In this document: positions 31,247 through 39,751 of the stretch, piece by piece
Layout: every line of letters begins with the position of its first letter
Numbering within the stretch: the stretch's first letter is position 1
DNA from: Phragmitibacter flavus
GTDB taxonomy: Bacteria; Verrucomicrobiota; Verrucomicrobiia; Verrucomicrobiales; Verrucomicrobiaceae
DNA length: 64,000 nt
Direction: 5' to 3'
NCBI RefSeq assembly: GCF_005780165.1
Contig: NZ_VAUV01000012.1
Span: 124,001 to 188,000, forward strand
Notes under the pieces: generated by a model
Seen by the model: the letters and a program-made list of their open reading frames with translations, nothing else
Database searches by the model: none
Told to the model about the DNA's origin: nothing
Made by a program: the position numbers and the translations under genes

Positions 31247-33511
31247 ATGCGGGTGCATTTGATTGGGGTGGCAGGTTCGGGGATGAGCGGGCTTGCGCAG
31301 CTGTTGATGGAACTGGGGCATGCGGTGAGTGGGTCGGATCGGGTGAACACGAAGGAAACGCAGCGGTTGGAGAAGAATGGGATGGTGTTTCATTGTCCGC
31401 AGAGTGATCGCGAGGTGGAGGGGGCGGACATGGTGATTTATTCGAGTGCGGTGAAGCCGGGGAACCTGGCGTATGAGGCGGCATATCATCAGGGGATTCC
31501 GCTGGTGAGAAGGGCGGAGGCGCTGGCGGCGGTGATGGCACGCAAGCACGGGGTGGTGGTGGCTGGGACACATGGAAAGACCACGACGTCATCGATGACG
31601 GCGCACGTTTTACGGGTCGGGGGAATGCGTCCCTCGCATTATGTGGGGGCAGAGATTCCGATTTTAGGCAGCAATGCGCATTGGGATGATGAAGGGGATT
31701 TGTTTGTTGCGGAAGGAGATGAAAGCGATGGGACGCTGGTGAAGTTTGAGCCGCGGCATGCGATCATTTTGAACATCGAAGCGGAGCATCTGGATTTTTA
31801 TGAGAACCTGGATGAAATCAAATTGGTGTTTCGTCAGTTGTTGGAGAAAACGAGCGGCTTGAGTGTGTATTGTGGCGAGGATGAGGTGGCGACGGAGCTT
31901 TGCAAGGGGCGGAGGAATGGGATCAGTTACGGCTGGAAGAAGGAGCATGATTTTTCGGCGGAGGTGCTTGAGCTGAGGCCGGCGCAGACGGTGTTTGATG
32001 TGTTTCACAAGGGCGAGTTGCTGGGGCGTTTGATGCTGGGGATACCGGGTCGGCACAACGTGTTGAACGCGCTGGCGGCGACGGGGCTGGCGTATACGGT
32101 GGGGGTTCCGTTTGAGAAAATTAAGACGGCACTGGAGTCGTTCCGAGGGGCGAAGAGGCGGTTTGAGTCGAAGTATGCGGGGTCGCATTTCCAGATTGTG
32201 GATGACTACGGGCATCATCCGACGGAGATCAAGGCGACGCTGGCGACGGCGAAGGCGCTGAATCCGAAGCGGATTGTGTGTTTGTTTCAGCCGCATCGGT
32301 ATTCGCGGACGCAGTTGCTGAAGAAGGAGTTTGGCGAGGCGTTTGATGATGCGGACATGTTGTGTGTCACGGATGTGTATGCGGCGAGTGAGAAGCCTTT
32401 GCCGGGGGTGAGCGGGGAAACGATCATTGAGGAGGTGAAGGCGAGATCAACGATGGTTTGTCACAGCACGCCGAAGATGATGCAGGCGCGGGATTTGATC
32501 GGGAACAAGCTGCAGCCTGGGGATCTGTTGATTACCTTGGGCGCGGGCAACGTGCATGAGGTGGGAACGTGTCTGGCGCGAGATTTGAAGGTGGCGGAGC
32601 AGTTGCTGGACATTCTCAATGCGGAAGGTGGCGGGGTGGTGAAGTTGCATGAACCAATGAGCAATCACACGACGATCCGCATTGGGGGTCCGGCGCAGTT
32701 TTGGCTGGAGCCTAGAACGGTTAAGGGTTTTGTGGAAGTGGTGAAGTTTTTGCGGGGCGCGTTTATCCCGATTCGCGTGATCGGACGCGGATCGAATTTG
32801 CTGGTGAAGGATGGCGGGATTCGTGGGGCGGTGATTCATCCGAACAAGGGGGAGTTTGATGTGGTGGAAGTGCGTGGTGACAAGATCCATGCGGCGGCGG
32901 GCGTGAGGCTGAAGAAGATCGCGAGTGCGGCGCGCAATGCGGGATTGGCGGGGTTTGAGTGGATGGAGGGCATTCCAGGAAATCTCGGTGGGGCATTGCG
33001 GATGAATGCGGGCGCGATGGGCGTGCAGACGTTTGATCAGGTGGTGAGTGTGACGTTTTTGGATTCGATCGGGGAGCTGCGCGAGAAGTCGGTGAGGGAG
33101 ATGGAGCATCACTATCGGAATGTGCCAGAGTTGGAGCAGCACTTTGCGGTGGGAGCCGTGTTGCAGGGCAAACCGGGACCGGTGGAGGCGATTGACGAAT
33201 TGTTGCAGGCGTCGCAGCGCAAGCGTCGTTCAACGCAGCCGATTGGGGCGAGCGCGGGGTGCATCTTCAAAAATCCGAATGAGATTCCGGCGGGCAAGCT
33301 CGTGGATGAGCTGGGTTTGAAGTTGAAGGGTCATGGTGGGGCGGCGGTGTCGAAGGAGCATGGCAATTTCATTTTGAATGTTGGGGGGGCGAAGGCGCGT
33401 GATGTGCTGGATTTGATGGGGGACATCAAGCAGTCGGCATTGGAGCAGCGGGGGATTCTTTTGGAGAACGAGGTGCAAATCATTGGTGAGGATGATCCGC
33501 TTCCGCTTTAG
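31247..33511 (+). CDS. murC-murB: Fused MurC-MurB (peptidoglycan precursor synthesis)
   Basis: 754 aa from the ATG at 31247, chosen for the SD-like AAGGAAGG ten bases ahead; ATGs at 31202 and 31154 are in frame. Residues 1-450 are MurC, the UDP-MurNAc:L-alanine ligase, with HLIGVAGSGMSG, the ATP loop VAGTHGKTTTSS (107-114) and DDYGHHPTEIKAT. Residues 455-754 are MurB, the FAD-dependent UDP-GlcNAc-enolpyruvate reductase, with TTIRIGGPAQFWLEP, GRGSNLLVKDGGIRG and GASAGCIFKNP. The residue at the catalytic proton-donor position is Cys672 instead of the serine of E. coli MurB. The fusion joins consecutive pathway steps in reverse order. Confidence 0.95.
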   Translation: MRVHLIGVAGSGMSGLAQLLMELGHAVSGSDRVNTKETQRLEKNGMVFHCPQSDREVEGADMVIYSSAVKPGNLAYEAAYHQGIPLVRRAEALAAVMARKHGVVVAGTHGKTTTSSMTAHVLRVGGMRPSHYVGAEIPILGSNAHWDDEGDLFVAEGDESDGTLVKFEPRHAIILNIEAEHLDFYENLDEIKLVFRQLLEKTSGLSVYCGEDEVATELCKGRRNGISYGWKKEHDFSAEVLELRPAQTVFDVFHKGELLGRLMLGIPGRHNVLNALAATGLAYTVGVPFEKIKTALESFRGAKRRFESKYAGSHFQIVDDYGHHPTEIKATLATAKALNPKRIVCLFQPHRYSRTQLLKKEFGEAFDDADMLCVTDVYAASEKPLPGVSGETIIEEVKARSTMVCHSTPKMMQARDLIGNKLQPGDLLITLGAGNVHEVGTCLARDLKVAEQLLDILNAEGGGVVKLHEPMSNHTTIRIGGPAQFWLEPRTVKGFVEVVKFLRGAFIPIRVIGRGSNLLVKDGGIRGAVIHPNKGEFDVVEVRGDKIHAAAGVRLKKIASAARNAGLAGFEWMEGIPGNLGGALRMNAGAMGVQTFDQVVSVTFLDSIGELREKSVREMEHHYRNVPELEQHFAVGAVLQGKPGPVEAIDELLQASQRKRRSTQPIGASAGCIFKNPNEIPAGKLVDELGLKLKGHGGAAVSKEHGNFILNVGGAKARDVLDLMGDIKQSALEQRGILLENEVQIIGEDDPLPL

Positions 33512-33645
33512 GCGTTTTAGGGTTGCGTTTTGCGCAGGTTCCGGGCAAGGATTTACCGCCTGATGGCGTAAACGATAGGTGGCTGCCTTCTGAAGATGGT
33601 CTTCGGAGGACGGTTTTCCTTTGTCAGCTTGTTTTTGTTTTTATC

Positions 33646-35355
33646 ATGACACCCGATTCCTCCCAAGACACCCTTGCCGCCGAACGCGAAGAGCTTCGTT
33701 CCATTCAAGCTGGCCCGGTTGGCAAGAAGTTTGCCTATTACATTTCCAAATCAGGCCCGGGTTGGTTGCAAGGGGCAATTACTTTGGGGGGCGGATCGCT
33801 GGCGGGTGCGATGTATTTGGGGATCATTGCAGGGAATGGCATGCTGTGGTTGCAGCCATTGGCGATGATCTTGGGAGTGATCATGCTGAGCGCAATTGCG
33901 TATGTAACTTTGTCGACGCAGAGGCGGCCTTTTGAGGCGATCAACAGTCATGTGAGCCCGGTGTTGGGCTGGGCGTGGTTGCTGGCGGCAATGATGGCGA
34001 ACATTGTCTGGTGCATGCCGCAGTTCAATCTTTCGCGTGCGGCGATTCAGCAGAATCTGTTTCCGGCGATGGCCGATGCGGATGGCGGGGTCGGCGTGAA
34101 GAGCGTGATCATTTTGTTGGTGTTGCTGGTGGTGTCGTTTTTGATCAACATCTCCTACGAGAAGGGAAGCAAGGGGGTGAAGATGTTTGAGAACATCCTG
34201 AAGTTGATGGTGGGCGTGGTGGTGATTTCTTTCTTTGGTGTGGTGATGGCTTTGGCGTTTGGGGGACGGCTTGACTGGGGCGGGATGTTCAAGGGGATGT
34301 TTTTGCCGGACTTCAGTCTTGCGACCCAGCCGGCGATGGCGTTCCGTGAAACGATCGCGGCGACGGGTGAGTTTGCGGGTTATTGGACTGAAAAAATTTC
34401 AGGAGAGCAACGCGACCGGATGATGACGGCGTTCGGCACAGCGGTGGGGATCAACATGACGTTTTTGCTGCCGTATTCGATGTTACGCAAGCGCTGGGGG
34501 CAGGAGCATCGCGGGCTGGCGATTTTTGATTTGTCGCTGGGTTTGGTGATTCCTTTCGTGCTGGCAACGACTTGTGTGGTGATCGCGGCTGCTTCGCAGT
34601 TTCATGCGACAACAGGGGACATCTTTGAGGCGGACGGTCGCACGGTGCGTCCGGCGATGGTGAGGTCATTCAATGGACTGGCGGATGGTCGGGTGAAGGC
34701 GGAGGTCGGCGCGGAGACCTTTGCGGGACTCGATGAAGCGGCGCTCGTGCAGCGACGTGAGGCGCTTCCGGCGGCGGATCGTCAGCTTTCGGCGATGCTG
34801 GTGGGACGTAACAACTTCAATCTGGCGCAGGCATTGGAGCCGCTTACAAATCAGTTTGTGGCGCAGAAGGTGTTTGGTCTCGGAGTGTTGGGGATGGGAT
34901 TGTCGACGATCATCATGCTGATGTTGATCAATGGATTTGTGTTCTGTGAGATGTTCAACAAGCCAGGACATCGGGGAATCCACCTGCTTGGCTGTGCGGT
35001 GTCCGGGGTGGGCGGCTTTTTCGGGCCGTTCATTTGGGGCAAGGGGGCGGCGGAGATCGCTCTGGCGGTGCCGACCTCGGTGATCGCGGGTTCGATGATT
35101 CCGATTGCGTATTTCACGTTTTTCCTGCTGATGAACTCACGCTCGTTGCTGGGGGATGCGATGCCGAAGGGCCGGTCGAGAGTGATTTGGAACTGCTTGA
35201 TGTTGCTGGCGACGACGGTGGCCACGGTCGGGACCGTGTGGGTGTTGTTGGGCAAGGGCACGATGGGTCGGATTGGTTTGGTGGTGTTGGTCACGTTGCT
35301 GGTGATTGGGTTTGTCGGGTTTTTACGCAAAAACCGGGTGAGCGGTGCGGCCTAG
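33646..35355 (+). CDS. Nramp-like divalent metal transporter, non-canonical
   Basis: 569 aa from MTPDSSQDTL; the open frame from 33523 runs through leader sequence. It has about 11-12 membrane segments and an 80-residue soluble insert (about 325-410). The overall pattern SGPGWLQGAITLGGGSLAGA, NISYEKGSKGVKMFENILK and PTSVIAGSMIPIAYFTFFLL fits the Nramp/SLC11 superfamily. The usual metal-binding DPGN of helix 1 is absent (GAITLGGGS at 43-51) and the MPH motif of helix 6 is replaced by LPYSM. Substrate is therefore uncertain; it may move magnesium or another ligand, or an organic solute. A hairpin terminator follows. Confidence 0.78.
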   Translation: MTPDSSQDTLAAEREELRSIQAGPVGKKFAYYISKSGPGWLQGAITLGGGSLAGAMYLGIIAGNGMLWLQPLAMILGVIMLSAIAYVTLSTQRRPFEAINSHVSPVLGWAWLLAAMMANIVWCMPQFNLSRAAIQQNLFPAMADADGGVGVKSVIILLVLLVVSFLINISYEKGSKGVKMFENILKLMVGVVVISFFGVVMALAFGGRLDWGGMFKGMFLPDFSLATQPAMAFRETIAATGEFAGYWTEKISGEQRDRMMTAFGTAVGINMTFLLPYSMLRKRWGQEHRGLAIFDLSLGLVIPFVLATTCVVIAAASQFHATTGDIFEADGRTVRPAMVRSFNGLADGRVKAEVGAETFAGLDEAALVQRREALPAADRQLSAMLVGRNNFNLAQALEPLTNQFVAQKVFGLGVLGMGLSTIIMLMLINGFVFCEMFNKPGHRGIHLLGCAVSGVGGFFGPFIWGKGAAEIALAVPTSVIAGSMIPIAYFTFFLLMNSRSLLGDAMPKGRSRVIWNCLMLLATTVATVGTVWVLLGKGTMGRIGLVVLVTLLVIGFVGFLRKNRVSGAA

Positions 35356-35381
35356 GACTTGAGGGGAACCAAATATTGAGT

Positions 35382-35409
35382 GACGGCAACTGCGAAAGTG
35401 GTTGCCGTC
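35382..35409 (+). terminator. Hairpin after Nramp-like gene
   Basis: GACGGCAAC pairs with GTTGCCGTC around a 10-base loop, followed by the moderately T-rich TCTTTGCGTTT. It lies 26 bp past the stop codon and ahead of the glycosyltransferase gene. Confidence 0.6.
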
Positions 35410-35438
35410 TCTTTGCGTTTGTGGTTGGGGGTGAGGTC

Positions 35439-36632
35439 ATGTCGCGACGCATTGTTGAGGTCTTTAACCGCTACGCATTTTATGGCGGCGAAGAGAAAGT
35501 GGCGGATCAGATTGCGGGTCATCTGACGCAGGATCACGAACTGCTGCGTTGTGGTTTTGACAGTCGCGAATGGATGGGAGAGGGGGCACCGGGAAAGTTG
35601 TCGCAAGTGAGGCGGCTATTTTATAATGGTGAAAGCCGGGAGAGGTTTGAGGCGGCGGTGAGGGAATTCAAGCCGGAGGTGGCGATGTTTCACAACGTTT
35701 ATCCGGTGGGGTCGCCGTCGTTGTATCATGCGGCGCAGTTGAAGGGATTGCCGGTGGTGCAGTATGTGCACAATTTTCGACCGTTCTCGGTGGGGGGATC
35801 GCTGTATTTGAAGGGGAAGTTGATGCCGGGAGCGTTGAAGGGATCGTTTTGGCCAGAAGTGTTGAATGGAGCGTGGCAGGGATCGGTGTTGAAGTCGGCG
35901 CTGATGGCGCTTGCGTTGAAGCGGCTGAGGACATCGGGGTGGTTGGATCAAGTGAAGGTGTGGGTGTGCATTTCGGAGTTCATGCGTGACCGGTTTGCGG
36001 AAGCTGGGATCGACGAGAGGCGATTGGTGGTGCTGAAACACGCCTGGGAGCCGAAGGTGGTGGAGACGGGGATGGCTGAAGAAGGAGATGGGTATTTGTT
36101 TTTGGGAAGATTGGTGGAGGAGAAGGGGGTGAGGGTGCTTTTGGAGGCTTGGGAGCGGCTTTGGAAGGAAATGGGGGAGGCGACGCCGGAGTTATGGATT
36201 GGAGGGGAGGGACCGCTGGAGGATGAGGTGAGGGCAGCGGCGGCAGGGAATCCGCGGGTGAGATATTTGGGCATGTTGGCAGGGGATGAGAAGAGCCGAA
36301 GGCTGCGCGAGTGCAGGGCATTGCTGGCTCCTTCGGTATGGTGGGAGCCTCTGGGGCTGGTGGTTTATGAGGCGTATGAAGCGGGAAGGCCTGTATTGGC
36401 GGCGGCTTCGGGGGGATTGACGGAAACGGTGAAGGATGGGGTGACTGGCTGGTTGCATCCGGCGGGAGACGTGGGGGCTTTGGTGGACTCTGTGAGGGCA
36501 ATGGAGCAGATAGGGGAAGAGGGGCGGTCGACGATGGGGAGGGAGGGGAGGAAGTGGCTGGAGGCGAACACGGGGGTGGAGGGGTGGAAACGGGAGATGG
36601 CGTTGATTTTGGAGAAGGCGATTGAGGGATGA
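35439..36632 (+). CDS. GT4-family glycosyltransferase
   Basis: About 397 aa from the ATG at 35439, just after the terminator hairpin; the long frame upstream overlaps the transporter and is spurious. It has a GT-B fold: the N-terminal half with RYAFYGGEEKVADQIAGHL and FHNVYPVGSPS, then CISEFMRDRFAEAGI, the donor-site half with GYLFLGRLVEEKGVRVLLEA and the closing Glu motif PSVWWEPLGLVVYEAYEAG. Such enzymes add sugars to polysaccharide or glycolipid acceptors at the inner membrane face. It is not in an obvious polysaccharide cluster. Confidence 0.9.
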   Translation: MSRRIVEVFNRYAFYGGEEKVADQIAGHLTQDHELLRCGFDSREWMGEGAPGKLSQVRRLFYNGESRERFEAAVREFKPEVAMFHNVYPVGSPSLYHAAQLKGLPVVQYVHNFRPFSVGGSLYLKGKLMPGALKGSFWPEVLNGAWQGSVLKSALMALALKRLRTSGWLDQVKVWVCISEFMRDRFAEAGIDERRLVVLKHAWEPKVVETGMAEEGDGYLFLGRLVEEKGVRVLLEAWERLWKEMGEATPELWIGGEGPLEDEVRAAAAGNPRVRYLGMLAGDEKSRRLRECRALLAPSVWWEPLGLVVYEAYEAGRPVLAAASGGLTETVKDGVTGWLHPAGDVGALVDSVRAMEQIGEEGRSTMGREGRKWLEANTGVEGWKREMALILEKAIEG

Positions 36633-36703
36633 GGGATGAGAGGTGGGGGCTGCGGAAGGTTGGGAGACGGGGAGACGTAGGTAGTAGGTGGGCGTTGGCG
36701 AAA

Positions 36704-36720
36704 GCGGCGCGGAGCGCCGC
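36704..36720. repeat. GCGGCGC hairpin
   Basis: GCGGCGC-GGA-GCGCCGC is a perfect 7-bp stem with a 3-base loop, flanked by AAA and ACTCC. It lies just upstream of the lipoprotein terminator. No T run follows on either strand, so it is more likely a dispersed hairpin repeat than a terminator. Confidence 0.5.
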
Positions 36721-36733
36721 ACTCCAAAAACAA

Positions 36734-36762
36734 AAAGCCGCTGCGGGTTAGGCAGCGGCTTT
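36734..36762 (-). terminator. Terminator of the lipoprotein operon
   Basis: AAAGCCGCTG and CAGCGGCTTT form a perfect 10-bp stem around nine bases. On the - strand it is followed by TTTGTTTTTGG, a good T tract. It lies 22 bp past the stop codon of the lipoprotein gene. Read rightwards it could also stop glycosyltransferase transcripts. Confidence 0.85.
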
Positions 36763-36783
36763 GGGGAAGAGATGGAAGTGGCG

Positions 36784-37539
36784 TTACTTGACCGGAGTCG
36801 CGTAAACGTGGGCTTCGATGTAGTGGTTCATTTCGTTGGCGGTGTTGCCATTGCTGTAGAAACGAACGTAACGGCCTTTGGCACCTTTGCCGTTAATGAG
36901 ACGGCCGTGGTTGGTTTCAACGTAGGCTGGATCGCTGCCTTTGCCGAGTCCGGCGGTGTCGTCGTGGTCGTTGTTGTAAACGGTGGTGACTTCGTTCTTG
37001 AACTCAGGGTCGTTGCTAATCTGGACGTTGACGTCGAAGTAAACGGCTTCTTGTTTGTGGAAGTGCCAGAGAAGGATTTGCCATGCTTGATATTCAGCAC
37101 CGAGGTCGATTTGAACCCACTGATGACCAGGCTTGAGTTCGACATAGCAACCGTCTGCGCCATCGGCGTCGCCATCGGTGACGAGGTCAAGGGTGCCGAT
37201 GATTGGGAAGTCGTCAGAACTGGTGACGGTCTTGCCTTTGGCCACGTTCTCGGCACCTTTGGGCACTTTGAAGGTCAAGCGGGCCTTGACGGCTTCAGGA
37301 TCGGGTTTTTCGAGGTTGGCAATGTCGCCTGGAGGCACCGGGGTGCCAATAAACATCGGTTTTGGATAGGCAGGGGTGATGTCGACGAGGTCGCCGGCGG
37401 GAAGCTCGGGAGCAGCGCTGGTTTCCGCAGCCGGGGCCGTGGTGGTGCCGCCTTCTTCAGGTTTTTTGCCGCAGGAGGTGAGGGTGATGGCAGCGGCGAC
37501 GAGGCTGCTGGTAAGGACGATGCTGGATTTCAGTTTCAT
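36784..37539 (-). CDS. Lipoprotein with discoidin-like domain
   Basis: 251 aa. The signal peptide ends in a lipobox (TLTSC, Cys23), so it is a lipoprotein. A Thr/Ala/Pro linker follows, then an F5/8 type C (discoidin)-like beta-sandwich: VTSSDDFPIIGTLDLVTDGD, VQIDLGAEYQAWQILLWHFH, VNVQISNDPEF and GRYVRFYSNGN. Such domains bind carbohydrates on surfaces. It is 55 bp downstream of the Gfo/Idh/MocA gene and ends at a terminator, so it may be the last gene of a three-gene set with the DoxX-like protein. Confidence 0.85.
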   Translation of the reverse strand: MKLKSSIVLTSSLVAAAITLTSCGKKPEEGGTTTAPAAETSAAPELPAGDLVDITPAYPKPMFIGTPVPPGDIANLEKPDPEAVKARLTFKVPKGAENVAKGKTVTSSDDFPIIGTLDLVTDGDADGADGCYVELKPGHQWVQIDLGAEYQAWQILLWHFHKQEAVYFDVNVQISNDPEFKNEVTTVYNNDHDDTAGLGKGSDPAYVETNHGRLINGKGAKGRYVRFYSNGNTANEMNHYIEAHVYATPVK

Positions 37540-37593
37540 GATGGAAGAATAGAGGGTTTAAGTTCAGTGGTGTGGTGGAGTGCTTTGAGGGAG

Positions 37594-39072
37594 TTAGACC
37601 GCGAAATCTTCGGGAGTGAAGACGTATTTGCTGCCGGTGCGGATGGAGTCATAAGCACGCAGAACGGTGACACAAGCCTTGTAGGCGTCGTTGACGTTGC
37701 AGGTGAGGTGGGCCGGATTTTTGGTCTGGACCGCTTCAATGAAATTCTGCACGTGAGGGGAGTGGGCGTAGCGTTTGAGGGTGACGCCGAGATTCCACTG
37801 GGTGGGGGCGGCGCTTTCGCGCACGTCGGCAAAGCTGACTTCGCCGTAGGATGGTGGTTTGGGTTTGTCCCAAGTGCGGGGGTGTTCCCAGAACTTGTTT
37901 TTGACGGCTTCGGCAGGTTTGGTGATGATCGGGTTTTCGCCTTCGCCGAAGGCTTCCCAGTCGTTGCCGGGTTCGGCGTAGAGCTGGTTGTAGTTGGGGG
38001 TTTCAGAAATGATGGCGCTGCCCTGGACGCCCATGTGTTTTTCGTAGAAGCCCTGGGAACCGGTGGTGGTGAGCACCTGGTAGTAGGCGCGCATGGTTCC
38101 GGTGGGAAGCTTGTATTCATACATGCACATGACGTTGTCAGGCAGTTCGAATTTGAGGCGGCCTTCGCTGCCATCGTAGTAGTCGACTCCGCCAACGGCG
38201 ACAAGGGAGGTGGGGGTGGTCTCATACATCCAGTTGAACATGTCAATCTGGTGGGCACCGAGGTCGGAGAGAGGGCCGCCGCCGTATTTGGCGAACGAGC
38301 GCCAGTTGCGGAATTCGTCGATGTTGCTGTAGCCGTATTTGGTGAGGACCTCCTGCGGAATTTCGTAGCCTTTGACGACGCCCTGGGGCTGGCTGGCGGA
38401 GACGCCGCGGTTCCACTGGCCGTAGAGGTGGGTCACGCGACCGAGAAGGTTGTGTTTCTTGATGACGTTCTCGCGCAGGTTGATGTAGCGCGGGTTGCTG
38501 TGGCGTTGGTGGCCGATTTGGAATATGCCGCTGAATTCTTTGCCTGCTTTGACCATGTCGTAGGCACCTTCGATGGTGTTGGACATCATTTTTTCGCAGT
38601 AGACGCTTTTGCCACGGGAAAGGGCGATGCGGGAGTGCGGGGCGTGAAGGAAGTCAGGGGTGGCGATGAAGACGGCCTCAATGGAAGGCTCTTTGTCGAG
38701 CATCTCCTCAAGGTCTTCGTAGATTTTGATTTCGCCGTCGACCTGGGCTTTGTTTTCACCGAGCATGCCACCGCGGGTTTTGGCGATGGAGAATTTCCAG
38801 ATGTCGCAGATGGCGACCCATTGGATGCCGGGAACGTCCTTTGAGGCGATGCGGATGGCGTTGCCCTGGGCACCGCAGCCGACGAGGGCGCACTTGATGG
38901 TGCGACCTGACTCAGAGGCCTGGGCGATCGCGCTTTTGCTGGTGTTGAGCAGGAGACTGCCACCGGCGAAGTAGGCTCCGGTGCGCAGGAAATTGCGCCG
39001 GTCCATGTAGCGGCTGAGACTGGAGCCGGAACCGGAGGGTTCGGTGTTGGAGGAAAGGGAGGGAATGTTCAT
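37594..39072 (-). CDS. Gfo/Idh/MocA oxidoreductase, Tat-exported
   Basis: 492 aa. An N-terminal Tat motif (DRRNFLRTG) and hydrophobic stretch indicate export of the folded, cofactor-loaded protein. The NAD(P)-binding fold starts with IKCALVGCGAQGNAIRIA, followed by ATPDFLHAPHSRIALSRGKSV and YCEKMMSN, where Lys of the EK pair is the usual catalytic residue. The C-terminal domain begins after GRVTHLYGQW. In PVC bacteria such secreted dehydrogenases are numerous and often of unknown sugar substrate. It lies between the DoxX-like and lipoprotein genes. Confidence 0.9.
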   Translation of the reverse strand: MNIPSLSSNTEPSGSGSSLSRYMDRRNFLRTGAYFAGGSLLLNTSKSAIAQASESGRTIKCALVGCGAQGNAIRIASKDVPGIQWVAICDIWKFSIAKTRGGMLGENKAQVDGEIKIYEDLEEMLDKEPSIEAVFIATPDFLHAPHSRIALSRGKSVYCEKMMSNTIEGAYDMVKAGKEFSGIFQIGHQRHSNPRYINLRENVIKKHNLLGRVTHLYGQWNRGVSASQPQGVVKGYEIPQEVLTKYGYSNIDEFRNWRSFAKYGGGPLSDLGAHQIDMFNWMYETTPTSLVAVGGVDYYDGSEGRLKFELPDNVMCMYEYKLPTGTMRAYYQVLTTTGSQGFYEKHMGVQGSAIISETPNYNQLYAEPGNDWEAFGEGENPIITKPAEAVKNKFWEHPRTWDKPKPPSYGEVSFADVRESAAPTQWNLGVTLKRYAHSPHVQNFIEAVQTKNPAHLTCNVNDAYKACVTVLRAYDSIRTGSKYVFTPEDFAV

Positions 39073-39123
39073 TCGCTTGACTTGGATTTGACAAACCTGG
39101 GTCCGAGGAGTTCGGAGGTTGGT

Positions 39124-39603
39124 TTATTTTTTGCGGAACAGCACGCCGTCGAGCGAGAACTTGTTGCCTCTGGCGGTGTAGAGGGCCAGCGCGGTGATGA
39201 TGATGGCGACGCCGATGTTGGCGGAGAGTTCAAGATCATCAGGAAGGGCGGCGAGGCCGAACCCGAGGGAGAGGAAGACGAGGCCAGCGGCTAGCAGGGA
39301 GAGTTCGGTGAAGAGTCCGATCAGGGTCCAGAGGCCGACGAGAAGAAGGACGTAACCGATGCTGTGGGCGTAGGGTCCGCAGAGGGCGGCCGGAAGGAGG
39401 CTGTTGGTGGCCATCAGGTTGGCGATGGCGGTGCTTTTTTTGTCGTAGTTTTCGAAGCTGAAGGTGGTGTCAGGTCCGTTGCCGGCGCGGAATTTGTCGA
39501 CGCCAGCCATGATGAGACGCATGGCAACCCAGAGGCGGAGGATGAGATGGGCGGAGGCGAGGGATAAATCAAAACGCGGTTTTGCTGGAGTGGCTTCGGA
39601 CAT
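39124..39603 (-). CDS. DoxX-like membrane protein
   Basis: 159 aa with four membrane segments. ASAHLILRLWVAMRLIMAGVDKF, then GYVLLLVGLWTLIGLFTELS and ALYTARGNKFSLDGVLF, is the DoxX/MauE-like pattern. Members are linked to quinone or thiol redox in the membrane. It begins the operon that continues with the exported oxidoreductase and could pass electrons from it to quinone; this is only inferred. Confidence 0.8.
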   Translation of the reverse strand: MSEATPAKPRFDLSLASAHLILRLWVAMRLIMAGVDKFRAGNGPDTTFSFENYDKKSTAIANLMATNSLLPAALCGPYAHSIGYVLLLVGLWTLIGLFTELSLLAAGLVFLSLGFGLAALPDDLELSANIGVAIIITALALYTARGNKFSLDGVLFRKK

Positions 39604-39751
39604 GTTCTTAATTTTGATGATTTTTGTGAAGAAGTCGGGATGTTGATTCTGGCAAGTTACGCGGGGAAATCCAGAAGAATTTCGGCGCGATCAGGTGTGG
39701 GTTTGAGGTTACGGATGTCGCGGGTCGGTTTGAGCGGGTTTTTTTAGGTTT

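Noticed and set aside
33512-33645. Possible metal riboswitch ahead of the Nramp-like gene
   Set aside because: A small hairpin (TTTACCGCC...GGCGTAAA) is present, but no conserved core of the yybP-ykoY or M-box type could be matched.
35034-35438. N-terminal extension of the glycosyltransferase frame
   Set aside because: It overlaps the Nramp-like gene and runs through a terminator hairpin; GT homology begins only at the ATG at 35439.
36688-38844. 718-codon open frame on the + strand
   Set aside because: It lies antisense to the lipoprotein and Gfo/Idh/MocA genes, is Gly/Val/Asp-rich with no domain, and arises from the strong third-position bias of the real genes.
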